This document shows positions 33,926 through 44,403 of a stretch of 64,000 nt of DNA, one piece after another. The notes beneath the pieces were generated by a model that was not told the origin of the DNA, did no database searches, and was given only the letters and a program-made list of their open reading frames with translations. Position numbers and translations under genes: made by a program. Source of the DNA: Atkinsonella hypoxylon (Eukaryota; Ascomycota; Sordariomycetes; Hypocreales; Clavicipitaceae); assembly GCA_000729835.1 (NCBI GenBank), contig JFHB01000050.1, positions 104,420 through 168,419 of the forward strand, written 5' to 3'. Within the stretch, counting starts at the first letter, position 1, and every line of letters begins with the position of its first letter.

Positions 33926-34831
33926 GTTGAGATGATGGAATGTAATGGCAGAGAGGTTTTGAGAATGCTGAGCTGATGCAGTTCCGTGATTGATGCAGAA
34001 GATGATGCTGGGCAGAATTGGAAAAGATAAATAGGCTATTTAGTTCAATCTCGCCGGTCCTTTTCCCGCAGCTCATAGGAATTTACTCAATGATTCATTA
34101 TGCTACGTTATTTACTGCAATGAAACTCACCCATACGCCTGCTCCGCTCAATCTGCATTTGGATGAAGATCGCGGGCCGACGGGCGAATGGAGTCGTGCG
34201 AACGCCACAGGCAGATTCAAGGAACAAACCACTCCAACGGGCGGCGCTTTCTGAACGGTTCCCCCTTCTTTAAGGCCTACAACACCATGAAAGTGGACTT
34301 TTCGGCATTTAGCCATTGTCTTTCAGGCTCACATGCTGCAAGCAAGCAACAGCGGTGAAGGGAGCTAGTCCAGTTGCCGTTGATACCACTTACACGTGGA
34401 TGATGGAACCACGGAAGTAAATATCTGCTTTGCGGGACATCATGGCGCCTCGTTACACAACATATGCAACATGGTCAATAACACATGATGATGATATCAT
34501 GAACGCCATCAGACCACGGGTTCGTTTACATATATCGCGCATTCCAGCCCACTATAGCGATTTTCTGCCCGCGGCAGATGAATGAAGGGATAGCATTTTG
34601 CAGATTTCGATCTATGATCCGCATATCTGTCACAACGTCCCTGGCTTAACGGGTAGGCACCAACCCGACTTGGGGATAGGCTCGAATGCAGATTGATTTT
34701 TCTCCGAGATCCTAACATTTTCTAGACGGCCAGCTTGAGACCGAGCTGCTGGTTGGAGAAGAAGTATTGACAACGAAGGAGCTCGGCTCCCTGCACCACT
34801 TCATCTCTCACACACAGGTCTCACATCATAC
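33926..34831. promoter_or_regulatory. Bidirectional promoter region of the mycosporine-type cluster
   Basis: 906 bp between the divergent start codons of the cyclase (minus) and the O-methyltransferase (plus). Its position makes it the natural place for joint control of the pathway. A TC/CA-rich leader (CACTTCATCTCTCACACACAG) lies just before the methyltransferase start. Small open frames here have no coding support. No defined regulator site is claimed. Confidence 0.5.
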
Positions 34832-35841
34832 ATGGCCATCATCATGAGAGACGTGCAGACATTCGATAGCACAAAGGCATACGCAGAGCAGGGGGAAGTC
34901 TACTTTGATGATGGGAGAGAGGCAGAGCTGCTGAGTTATATCCTTGCTCGAGATGACATTGACGACATTCGAGGATCGCCTCAAAAGGTCCTGGGAGCCA
35001 TGGACGCCTTTGGCAAGCAAAAATACTTGATGAACGTGGGGCAAGACAAGGGCGCCATCGTCACCAAATTGATCGCTTCTTCGAAGCCTAGGGTTATGGT
35101 AACTAGATTTTTTTTTTTTTTCCTTCCCAGGCACGTCTAGAAATCGCTGGCACAATTTGACAATGACCAGGTCGAACTCGGCGGCTACGTAGGCTATTCA
35201 GCCATCTTGTTCGCAGATGCCGTTCGAGCCGCTGGGGGAGAGCAGTATTTCTGCCTCGAGCACAAGACAGAATTTGCCAGCATCATCCGCACGCTCATCG
35301 ACCTCGCGGGCTTACGCAACCTTGTTACGGTGATAGTCGGGGACAGTGGCGAATCACTTCGTCGGATGAAAGAACAGAATCGCATCACTCAGATTGACTT
35401 CCTCTTCTTGGACCACTATAAGCCGTTGTACGTGCGAGATCTAAAGCTTTGCGAACATCTCGGCTTCATCAAGCCTGGTAGTATTCTTGCAGCAGACAAT
35501 GTCATTAAGCCGGGCAACCCCCCGTATCTAGAATATGTCACAAGCACAGTTGAGCAGAAGAAGAAGAAGAAGAAGAAGAAGAAAGTGATGATGCTCTCTG
35601 GTCAAAAAAGTCAGCCGGATGGCGGGACAGCAAGCGAAACGCAGGTTGAGGAGTCCATGGGGAATCCAAATCTGATCTATGAAAGCACTCTTGTCGAAAG
35701 CTTTGAGCCAACCGGCATTCCGGTAAGTTTCCCGAGCACAGAACAATGCGGGAAAAGACAATTGATTCTGCACGTGTAATTAACATGCAGAAATGATAGG
35801 ATGCGGTCGAGATTTCCCGTTGCGTTGGGCTGCAGGAGTGA
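34832..35841 (+). CDS. COMT-type class I O-methyltransferase (MysB role)
   Basis: SAM- and divalent-metal-dependent O-methyltransferase of the catechol-OMT fold; in this setting it would methylate desmethyl-4-deoxygadusol to 4-deoxygadusol. Three exons, 34832-35098, 35171-35722 and 35800-35841, with introns of 72 and 77 bp, give 286 aa. The alternative inner Met at 34844 is possible. Motifs: KYLMNVGQDKGAIV before the first intron, the SAM loop VELGGYVGYSA (90-100), the acidic end of strand beta-2 in FCLEHK, the metal/catalytic Asp in FLFLDHYKPLY (near 170), and AADNVIKPGNPPYLEYV (near 197-215). The last exon adds only DAVEISRCVGLQE, restoring the normal COMT end. An (AAG)8 run at 35557-35583 encodes nine lysines in the late loop, an expansion not expected in the family. 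The first intron contains a T14 tract before an unused AG. Confidence 0.88.
35557..35583 (+). repeat. In-frame (AAG)n microsatellite encoding a lysine tract
   Basis: Eight AAG codons followed by AAA lie inside exon 2 of the O-methyltransferase gene, between VTSTVEQ and VMMLSGQ. The repeat keeps the reading frame, so unit-number changes alter only the length of the lysine tract. Confidence 0.85.
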
Positions 35842-36084
35842 CTTGATCACAACGGACCTTGAATGCGTCATAGATGTGAAGTGAAAGACCATAGACTGCA
35901 ATGTGCATGGCTGGTTTAATGGGTCACAGAAGGCAATGCCAGCACGGTAGTTACAGTAAAGGAGGAAAAGAGTCTACTTCGTACTTAGCTCAACAGTAGC
36001 GCGTCGCAAATTGGTAGTAACTACTCCGTAGTTAATGGTTTGTCGCTTTCAAACGCCGCTCCCTCGTCGTTGGCCCGCGACATC

Positions 36085-37575
36085 ATGGCGCAGTCTGCGG
36101 CATGGCACTTCTTGAAGAATCTATGTCTTTTCATCCTTAGCATAGTATTCTTGCCAATCAACACAGTTGCAGTTCTTTCCTCATTAGTTTACTCAAGTTT
36201 CCGGCATAACAACCGTCGAAATGTGATGCCGGGCAGACGAGTCCTGGTGACTGGTGTATCCATGTCCAAAGGCCTGGCAATCGCGCGACTTTTGCATCGC
36301 CAAGGGCACATTGTTATTGGAGCAGATCGCTACCATTTGTCCGCGGGCCGAGTTTCTAGGGCAACTGAGAAATTCTACGTCTTACCACCGTTTACACTTA
36401 GCACTGATCGCGTGGAGATACAAGATGATCCATACGTAGTGAGGTTACTCGATATCGTTCTCACTGAGCGCATTGATCTCTGGATTCCAGCTTCAGATGT
36501 CAATGGACAATTGCACGATGGCCTAGCAAAGGAGCTCATTGAAGCAAATACATCAGCCAAGGTCATCCAGTTCGGATTCGACGACGCCTCCATGCTGGAC
36601 AACAAGGCCACCTTCATGGAGCTCATTCAATCGCTTGGACTCACAACCCCCGATACAAAACGCGTCAGCAGTAAAGCCGAGCTACAAGAATTTCTAGAGG
36701 CAAGACGGGGACTCTCGTTGAGTCTGGGTGGAAAACAATATCTAATCAAGCCGATTGGCGTTAACGATGTGGCGCGATATGACATGCCGCTCCTACCCCT
36801 CCGAACCGAGAGAGAAACCATGGCGCGAATTGACGCAATACCTTTCGGCGGCATGAGTGATTATATAGCGCAAGAGTACATCCAAGGCGAAGAGTTCTGT
36901 ACTCACGCTCTCATCATTCGCGGTCAAGTAAGGGCCTTCGTGGCATGTCCGTCGTCAGGGCTATTGATGCATTACACTGCTCTGCCCAAAGACTCTCCCC
37001 TGAGTCTCGCGATGCTGGACTTTACCAGCCAAGTAGCCGAAGCAGGGGGCAAAACTTGGACCGCACACCTGAGTTTTGACTTCCTTGTCCCTCAGGTGGC
37101 CCATGGCAGCAAGTCTAGCGACGGAGTAGCGGAGAAGCCAATTGTGTACCCCATCGAATGCAACCCGAGAGTACATACCGCCGTGTTATTGTTCAACCAA
37201 GAGCCGCAACTGGTGAACGAATATCTTTCTGCCTTGGACTCCGACACAAGCGACCGTAACCGGTGCGAGCCACTATGCCCAGCTCAACCTCGTTGCGTAT
37301 ACTGGATTGGACAAGACCTCGTTGAGAGCGTCCTGTACCCCGCTTGCGAAACTCTAATTATGTCGTTGAGGGACTGCAAGTCTCTGAAAAAGAGTGTTGG
37401 AGCTTTTGGTGAGCGCCTACGCGATTGGAAAGATGGCATTTTCGAGACCTGGGATCCGCTACCGTTCTGGTGGACGTACCACGTTCAATGGCCTGTGCTA
37501 TTTTTGGGATACTTGATCAGAGGAAGGTGGCACAGAGCAAATGTCAGTACAGGCAAACTATTCGAGGCAGCTTGA
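36085..37575 (+). CDS. ATP-grasp ligase, MysC-like
   Basis: ATP-dependent ligase expected to activate 4-deoxygadusol and join it to an amino acid, giving a mono-substituted mycosporine. Single exon, 496 aa, starting MAQSAAWHFLKN; the frame is open slightly further upstream but without an ATG. A hydrophobic segment (about 9-38, NLCLFILSIVFLPINTVAVL) suggests membrane attachment, and a second lies near the C-terminus (WPVLFLGYLIRG). The N-terminal Rossmann-like part is RVLVTGVSMSKGLAIARLLHRQGHIVIGADRY with SAGRVSRATEKFYVLPP. ATP-grasp elements: the Lys-containing strand KQYLIKPIGVNDVARYD, YIAQEYIQGEEFCTHALI, and the metal-binding PIECNPRVHTAVLLF. It lies 243 bp after the methyltransferase, same strand. 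The substrate is inferred from the cluster. Confidence 0.85.
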   Translation: MAQSAAWHFLKNLCLFILSIVFLPINTVAVLSSLVYSSFRHNNRRNVMPGRRVLVTGVSMSKGLAIARLLHRQGHIVIGADRYHLSAGRVSRATEKFYVLPPFTLSTDRVEIQDDPYVVRLLDIVLTERIDLWIPASDVNGQLHDGLAKELIEANTSAKVIQFGFDDASMLDNKATFMELIQSLGLTTPDTKRVSSKAELQEFLEARRGLSLSLGGKQYLIKPIGVNDVARYDMPLLPLRTERETMARIDAIPFGGMSDYIAQEYIQGEEFCTHALIIRGQVRAFVACPSSGLLMHYTALPKDSPLSLAMLDFTSQVAEAGGKTWTAHLSFDFLVPQVAHGSKSSDGVAEKPIVYPIECNPRVHTAVLLFNQEPQLVNEYLSALDSDTSDRNRCEPLCPAQPRCVYWIGQDLVESVLYPACETLIMSLRDCKSLKKSVGAFGERLRDWKDGIFETWDPLPFWWTYHVQWPVLFLGYLIRGRWHRANVSTGKLFEAA

Positions 37576-38660
37576 ATATCTAGGTACCTAGGTAGGTAGA
37601 TTTCCTTGTCCGTCTACACATGATAACATGTATAGATCATTCTCGATGCGATGCGATATTCTCTCTAGAAGAAAAAAGAGAAGAAGAGAAGAAGAGAAAA
37701 ACAAACAGTGCCTATTGTCGCTTGCAGTGCTGAGTTCACTTTTCACAGTCGTCGGTGACTAAAAGTCTTGCCAACTAGAGCAAGCAAGAAATTCGCCGCA
37801 CTGCTTTCGATCTGTATTACACGTAGTTTTATTAATCAGAGTGATCAGAGACAAGAGTTGTACTCAGGAAAGTGTGGCCGTCCCCAACCTTCAGGCGTGA
37901 CTTCCTAATTCGGCATCTCCCATTCATCCTCTTGGCTCCAATTGATAACATTGAGCCTTGCCGTCGTCCGAGGACACGACACCGGGCCCAACTCCAGGCA
38001 CGATCTGACGTCCATCAACTTTGAATCGGACGCATGCCCTTACAAGTCACTTTTTGATGCCACTGCGACACCTGTGGTGCGTCCCAGCAAGTTCTCTTTC
38101 GACCGGGTCTCGCATCTTTTACATGCCAGTAACAAGAGGATCTAGCCCAAGTAGCCCATCCACCAGCACCTCGAGGTCTCACGCCAGTAACACAAGATGC
38201 ATACACACACCAAGCTACTCTTGGCTGGGAATGTATGGTAGCCAAGAGCAAGCAAGGAATCGCGACAGTTGACCTCCAATATGGGAGTACACTCGGTACA
38301 ACAGTTGCTTTTTTCCACAGAGCAGGGTACAGGGTGCACACCGCTCTCCGCTCTCCGCTCTCCGCTCTCACCGGGCACCCACAACCTCTTATCTTCTGCC
38401 ACATGCTGTGCCCCGCCAAAATCCCAAGACCGAAGAAAAATCGAAATCACAATCTGGGTTCCCATCGCTCGACGGCGGTGACTGTTCCCTTTCCGGAACT
38501 CAATTGTTAGCCTGGTGCTCTTGTTTTCTTCTCCTTTATTAATTCAGACCTAACGTCCCAAACATACACCACTTTTGGATTGCTATCAACAAGATTCCCA
38601 GACAAGCCACAGATTCAGCTCTGTTGCCCCGATATCGGATATCTGTTCGCACTCTTCGAA
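37576..38660. other. Intergenic between the mycosporine-type cluster and ILV1
   Basis: About 1.1 kb. It contains an AGAAGAG-rich run near 37668-37700 and four GCTCTCC heptamers near 38342-38370. Overlapping open frames near 38015-38510 on both strands follow from this low-complexity sequence and are not considered genes. The end is the 5' leader of ILV1. Confidence 0.45.
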
Positions 38661-40484
38661 ATGCCTTCTCTCCTGGGACACGCCGAGACCAACGGGGTTG
38701 CCCAACAGTTCAATGTCCCTCCAAGGCCTGAGACGCCCGCTGGGCGCATGGCATTGACAGACTACAGCATCAACCCCTCGCCGCCATCAGAGGAGAAGAG
38801 AGCGAGATTGAGGCAAGCCGTTCCAGAAGATTTGCTATTACCCAATGGATTTCCAGACGTGTGTGCTCCTTTTCGTTGTGTCTTGAGCTGCAATGTGTTG
38901 TTATCTATACTGAATCTTGAATTGATTACACATTAATCATGCTTGTCACGATAGTATCTGCGCATGATTGCGAGTGCCACCTCCAGAGTCTACGAAGCCT
39001 GCAAACTCACGCCGCTTACCCCCGCCGTCAACCTGAGCAATCGACTCGAATGTAATGTCCTCCTGAAACGAGAAGACACACAGCCCGTGTTTAGCTTTAA
39101 ATTGCGCGGCGCTTATAACAAAATGGCCCACCTCGATCCTGCGGTGAGTTGGAAAGGCGTTGTTTGCTGCTCCGCCGGCAACCACGCCCAAGGCGTAGCT
39201 TTCTCAGCAAGAAAACTCAAGATCCCTGCCACTATTATCATGCCCGAGGGAACACCCAGCATCAAGCATACCAATGTAGCGAGACTAGGCGGTCATGTCG
39301 TGCTGCATGGTGCCGACTTTGACGCTGCCAAGGAGGAGTGCGCACGGCGCGAGAAACAAGATGGCCTCATTAATATCCCGCCTTTTGATGATCCTTATGT
39401 TATTGCCGGTCAGGGCACCATTGGAAATGAGTTGTTTGGACAAGTCAACATGTCCAAGGTTGAAGCTATATTCTGCTGTGCAGGCGGCGGCGGTCTTATC
39501 GCCGGCATCGGCTTCTATGTGAAGCGCATGGCACCCCATGTCAAGATAATCGCAGTCGAAGCTTATGATGCGAACGCCTTGGCTCAATCATTAAGGAAAG
39601 GCGAGCGGGTCGTGCTCAAAGAAGTCGGCCTGTTTGCAGACGGCGCGGCTGTGAAAACCCTCGGCGAGGAGACCTTCCGTATCTGCCAGGACGTAGTTGA
39701 CGAAGTAATTGAAGTTACGACCGATGAGATTTGCGCCGCTATCAAGGACATGTATGACGACACTCGATCCGGATTAGAACCTGCGGGCGCTTTGTCCATT
39801 GCTGGCTTGAAGAAATACGTATCACAGCATTCCTCCCAAGACTCGAGCCGCACTCTGATTGCTGTTACATCTGGAGCCAACATGAATTTTGACCGACTGC
39901 GATTTGTCGCTGAACGCGCCGCTGTCGGCGAGGGCAAAGAAGTTCTCTTGGCAGTTGCTATTCCCGAACGACCAGGAGCATTCGCCAAATTAATCGATGC
40001 CATCATGCCTTATGTTGTTACCGAGTTCAACTACCGATATGCTGACGGTGATGTCGCCAACGTTATGATTGGTCTGTCACTGACGGAGCCAGCCGCGAAG
40101 AGAAGCGAAGAGCTTTACATGCTTCTGGAGCGCATTCGTCAAGAAAGCATGTCTGTGACTGACCTCTCTGGCGACGAGCTTGCCAAAAGTCATCTGCGGT
40201 ATCTAGTTGGTGGCCGCTCTGCTATTGCCAATGAAAGACTCTACATGTTCAACTTTCCCGAGCGACCAGGTGCCTTGGAGCGCTTCCTTAAGACACTTCG
40301 GCCCCGATTCACCATCAGTCTGTTTCACTATCGAAACTATGGCGGCGATGTCGCCAAGGTCCTCGCCGGTATTTCATGTCCTGACCAAGATAGCGGAGAA
40401 CTAGCGAAATTTCTTGAGGACGTCAATTATCCCTTTGAGGAATGCACAAATTCAGATGTATTTAAAACCTTCTTGAGAACATAG
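38661..40484 (+). CDS. ILV1: Threonine dehydratase (threonine deaminase), biosynthetic
   Basis: PLP enzyme that converts L-threonine to 2-oxobutanoate and ammonia, the first step of isoleucine synthesis, in mitochondria. Two exons, 38661-38858 and 38955-40484, with a 96 bp intron, give 575 aa. Exon 1 ends ...LLLPNGFPD and exon 2 continues YLRMIASATSRVYEACKLTPL. The Schiff-base Lys is in VFSFKLRGAYNKM; SAGNHAQG binds PLP phosphate-side groups and CCAGGGGLIAGIG is the glycine loop. The C-terminal third holds two ACT-like regulatory modules, starting VAIPERPGAFAKL and FNFPERPGALERF, the site of feedback inhibition by isoleucine in homologues. Length and order match fungal Ilv1; the first 65 residues may serve as the mitochondrial targeting region. 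Confidence 0.96.
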
Positions 40485-43400
40485 ACATTAGAACTGCGGA
40501 GCATGAATAGCCCATAGAGTATATTTGCGGTTGTCCGAGGGGCCGGCGTTAAGGACAGATTGAGGAATTTGATCTACCTCTCACTTGGTTTTTTTTTTGG
40601 GGGGGGGGGCTTTTTTTTTTACCTCTTGTTGCAGGCTATTAGCAGCATCACTTTGACATGTATATAGAGAGAGGCGGTTCATGAAGTGAATTCGAAAATT
40701 TCAGTCATATAACGGACCACAGCAGTTGATCAACTCAGCTCCTCCATATCACGAGTGGCGTGCAAACTCGCATTCCTTCCTAACCCAGTCAAGGCTTATT
40801 CCTCGGACAATAGTGATCTAAGCAGTACGGAGTTGAGTCGCGCCAGCAATCACCTACTGACAATGTTGAGAAACGACAAATCTTCCTGCAACCATACCAT
40901 GATGGCAAATTGCAGACGCTCAAGACTAGCTTTCTCCCCATAGGCCGTCATCGACTGGGGGGGGGAAGAATGTGCATGGCAAGATTCCAGGCTGTCTAAG
41001 TGCACGCAACGCTCATGTGTCGGCAAGACAACGCGCCTCAGTCTGCATAATGAAAGTTCTGACTATAGGCCGCTGCAAATTTTCCAGTCCAGAGACTTGC
41101 CGATCGCCGCGTGAAAAGAGTGGACAGTGGACAAAGTGGAGCAGAAGATATCGGAAACAGGCTTGAGATTCAAAACCTGGGTCAAAGGGGCTTGCGTCGC
41201 ACCATGTTGATGAGACGAGGCAGTGTGGGTCAGCGTGTTTAGCTGGCTGTTATTGGATGAGCGAATTCCCCGCTTGACAATGTACCTTATCGCAGTACCA
41301 CGTGGCTACCTAGGTCGGTACAGAGGTTGTACAATGTAGCAGATACTGAAACGTAGTGGTTTTAGTAGGTGATGTCATATAATCAGCTGTCATATTTGCC
41401 TACTGGCCAATTTGTGAACCGGTGGTGTGTCTTGCCGCACTCAATGGGATTTCACCTAGCTGCTTGCTGGGCTCCTTGACGAGTTTGGGCTAAATAGAAA
41501 ACGCAGCGGTGATTTATTATGGGGTTGTACCGAATCCAATAGCCGTACTAACGATGGATCGCTTCCAGCAACCTTCCACAAGACTTCGATTGCAGGGATG
41601 CCCTGGCTGCGGCCGGCTTAGAACATTCAAACAGAGTGCAACACAGGCCGGAGCTCAATTCCTGTTCTAAACCATGTCCTCTTCTGTCCACGCGGGGACA
41701 AACTTCAAGAGGGATCCCGCACCCCCGTTGCTCTCCTTGCGACCCGTCATGTAAGTTTACCACACCGCGGCCCTGTCGCGATATCGTGCTCAACCTAATG
41801 TCAAGATCTCCGCTGTCGGGAGCGGTTGCGGCCGTGGCAGTTGGAGAGCCGCGCGTCGGTGGTCATCTGCGGCGCGGGCCACTGGCCACCATCACGATCA
41901 GTCCTGATTCCAGCACCATTAGCGAGAAATTAAACAAAGTTTAGCGAAAACTGCGGAAAAGGAAACCCCTACAAACATCAGCGAGACGTATCAAGGGCCA
42001 AGGCAACCGACATCGACCAAAGGCTCCGGTGACGGGCCTTTGCGGGCTGGGGAAGTCGGGCTGTGATATATTCGCCTATTCGCCAGGCTCGTCGGCAACC
42101 CAGGTCGGTACTTGTTCCAATGGACTTGACATGTCATTCATAATGAACAACAGAAATCTTCCGTCACACACCCTAGATGAGACGTATCAAACTCCATGTC
42201 CTATTTTGTCGACTCTATTTATCCAAACAGTGTGGCGTCGTACTCGCGATAATTACCTTTTACCTTGGGGCATGCAGGCGTGGCATATCGGCCGAGCTGT
42301 ATTCAATGTGCACATGTACGCACGAAAGCCACAGCAACAACGAGGGCTTACACCGCTCGCAGCACCTGTGTCCAAAGCCATCATTGCCCGTTGGCTTCCA
42401 GAGGACGGAGAAGAACGGACAGACAAACCATGACTTTGGCATTGTGTATTGTTTTCTGGGTATTATTGCGTATTGTTTCAAAGACGAGAGGGGTTAATAT
42501 CGTTGTGGAAGGTGCCATGGTGCCCACTGCCCTACGTGCCGTACGCAACTCAAGCAGGGCTCCTCACTGGCGCTTGGAGCGCGTGCTGCCCGGAGCCACC
42601 AAGTCGAGTTACTATTTATTTCTCAAATGGGGCAGACAAATAATGACTGGTACCTTGGACCAATGCAGAAGCGAAATGTTGCTTGGAAAACGTTTTCTGG
42701 TCCGAACGCCCGGATCGCGTTGCGCAAGGAGCACTCGACCGGCTCCAGATATTCGGTTTACCCAAGCATCACACAGACACAGATGGAGCCCACCTGCAGT
42801 GCAGGCATGCTTGGCCGCGAACACGCAGGAACGGGGCTGCGCGGAGCTGTTTGGGCAGTTGCGGGTCATTCCAGCCTCCAGTGCCTTCCTGCTCTGTGGC
42901 CCAGTGCACCAGTGCTTGCGCCAACCACTTGCTCTGCGTTGTCGCTAGTAAATTAACACCACGCCGGTCAAGCTGGACTGATCATTCTAAATTGGGCAAA
43001 GGCCTGACTGGAGTGGCGTGCGGTTTTCCCCTGCTTGACTCGAATGCAGGTGCTTCTGCTAGTGCAGCTCCATGTACGGAGCACGGAGTAGTGCGGGAGT
43101 CAACGGGGCTTTAATGGCTTTAATCATAGGTACCTACCTGGTAGGTAGGTACCGAGCTGGTGCTTGTACCAACCCCGGGGCACCGGGGTGAACTTTTTTT
43201 CATTGAGGCAACGCAGAAAATCAACAATTGGATTGAGTCCATGCATGCATATACGCGTCGAGAATGAGATTGAACCGGACGGGAAACGACTTGGTTTCAT
43301 ATGATTGGATAGAGGGCGAAGGCTCTTAGAGATGAATATGTGCTCCAGAGTCAAGTCAATCTCAATTAAAAGTTCACCCTAGTGCCCGGCTGCTGTGCGG

Positions 43401-44403
43401 TGACGCCACCAAGCTCCCAAGTACCGTTTACCCTGGCTTGCCTCCACCCTCACCACCCTCACCACCCCTCACCACCCCTCACCACCCCTCACCCCATCAC
43501 CGGCCGTCGTCGCTTCTTCTAGTGTCTGGCTCTAGTGTTGCTGCTTCCATCCTGCTCGACCCTCGAGCATGCACATTTTCCTTGCTTGGTCCGCCTTGTA
43601 TAAAATAGTACCTGCATTCGTGCTATGCATGCTCTTCTATCGTGCTTCACTACACGGAGCATTTCTTCTTAATCAGCTCATCGCATTATCTAGACCGCGA
43701 GCACGTCGTTTTGACCAAGGTCCGCATCAGCGCCGCCAAAAGCCCTCTAGTACAACGAATGCGATCTATCTCACTGAGCATGACAATTGCCAGTCTTTGA
43801 CGGTCGCTTTATCGAGACATACCGTCGGCGCTATCTGCAGAGCCTTGTTGCCAGTGCCGCCCACGATCTAATTCGTTGATAAATCACCTTCGGATGAAGC
43901 GTCAGATTGCCGCTATCTGACTGATGTGATAGGCAGTCGGAAGACAGCTCACCCAGCACCGCCCAACTGATTTGTCTCATTCTCATCTCTTTTTTTTTTT
44001 AAGAGCGTTGGCTAGCACGTCCTAGCCGTTGTCGGATCTCATTTCCCACGTCATCAGCCAGTCGTGGTGACTGGGTCAGATCATTAGAACAGCCAGGGTT
44101 CTTGACTGATTGCCAAGAACATCGACCAACAGCGACAAGAGCATGCCGCAGCCCTGCATTATTCGCAATTCCTACGTTACGCAAACACCACGAGTATTTG
44201 GTTCATTGGCGATCGAAACCTAGATTACAAGCTATTGGCACTCCCGGCGCAGCGGCCGCATTGGCCGGCCTGTGTTGACAGACCTGGACTGCAACGCCAG
44301 GTTCTAGCAGTTTACCGCCATTGTCGTGCTTCCGAAGCCAGCATTTCGGCTCATCTATCGCTGTCGAGTAGTATTTAGAGAGCTTCTTGTATTTGTGCCC
44401 CTG
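40485..44403. other. 3.9 kb gene-free region upstream of the CNB/F-box gene
   Basis: No recognised gene. Features seen: a T8-G10-C-T10 homopolymer block near 40591-40620; several overlapping open frames on the plus strand at 42029-43114 with Arg/Ser/Cys-rich, non-conserved translations; a CACCC(CT)-type minisatellite near 43447-43497; a GTAGGTA/TACCTAC inverted motif near 43129-43152. The CT-rich, low-AUG stretch 43900-44400 is probably the 5' UTR of the next gene. The size suggests a large regulatory region or an undetected non-coding transcript. Confidence 0.4.
43447..43497. repeat. CACCCCT-type minisatellite
   Basis: Units CCCTCACCA, then four CCCCTCACCA-like copies in direct tandem, strongly asymmetric between strands (C-rich on plus). 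It lies about 0.9 kb before the next gene. Confidence 0.7.

Noticed and set aside
34626..34690. tRNA-like stretch
   Set aside because: No convincing A and B boxes or cloverleaf pairing on either strand.
42029..43114. Long overlapping open frames on the plus strand (up to 227 codons)
   Set aside because: All three frames are open at once, translations are Arg/Ser/Cys-rich with no domain, and no splice pattern favours one frame. Kept only as a note on the empty interval.
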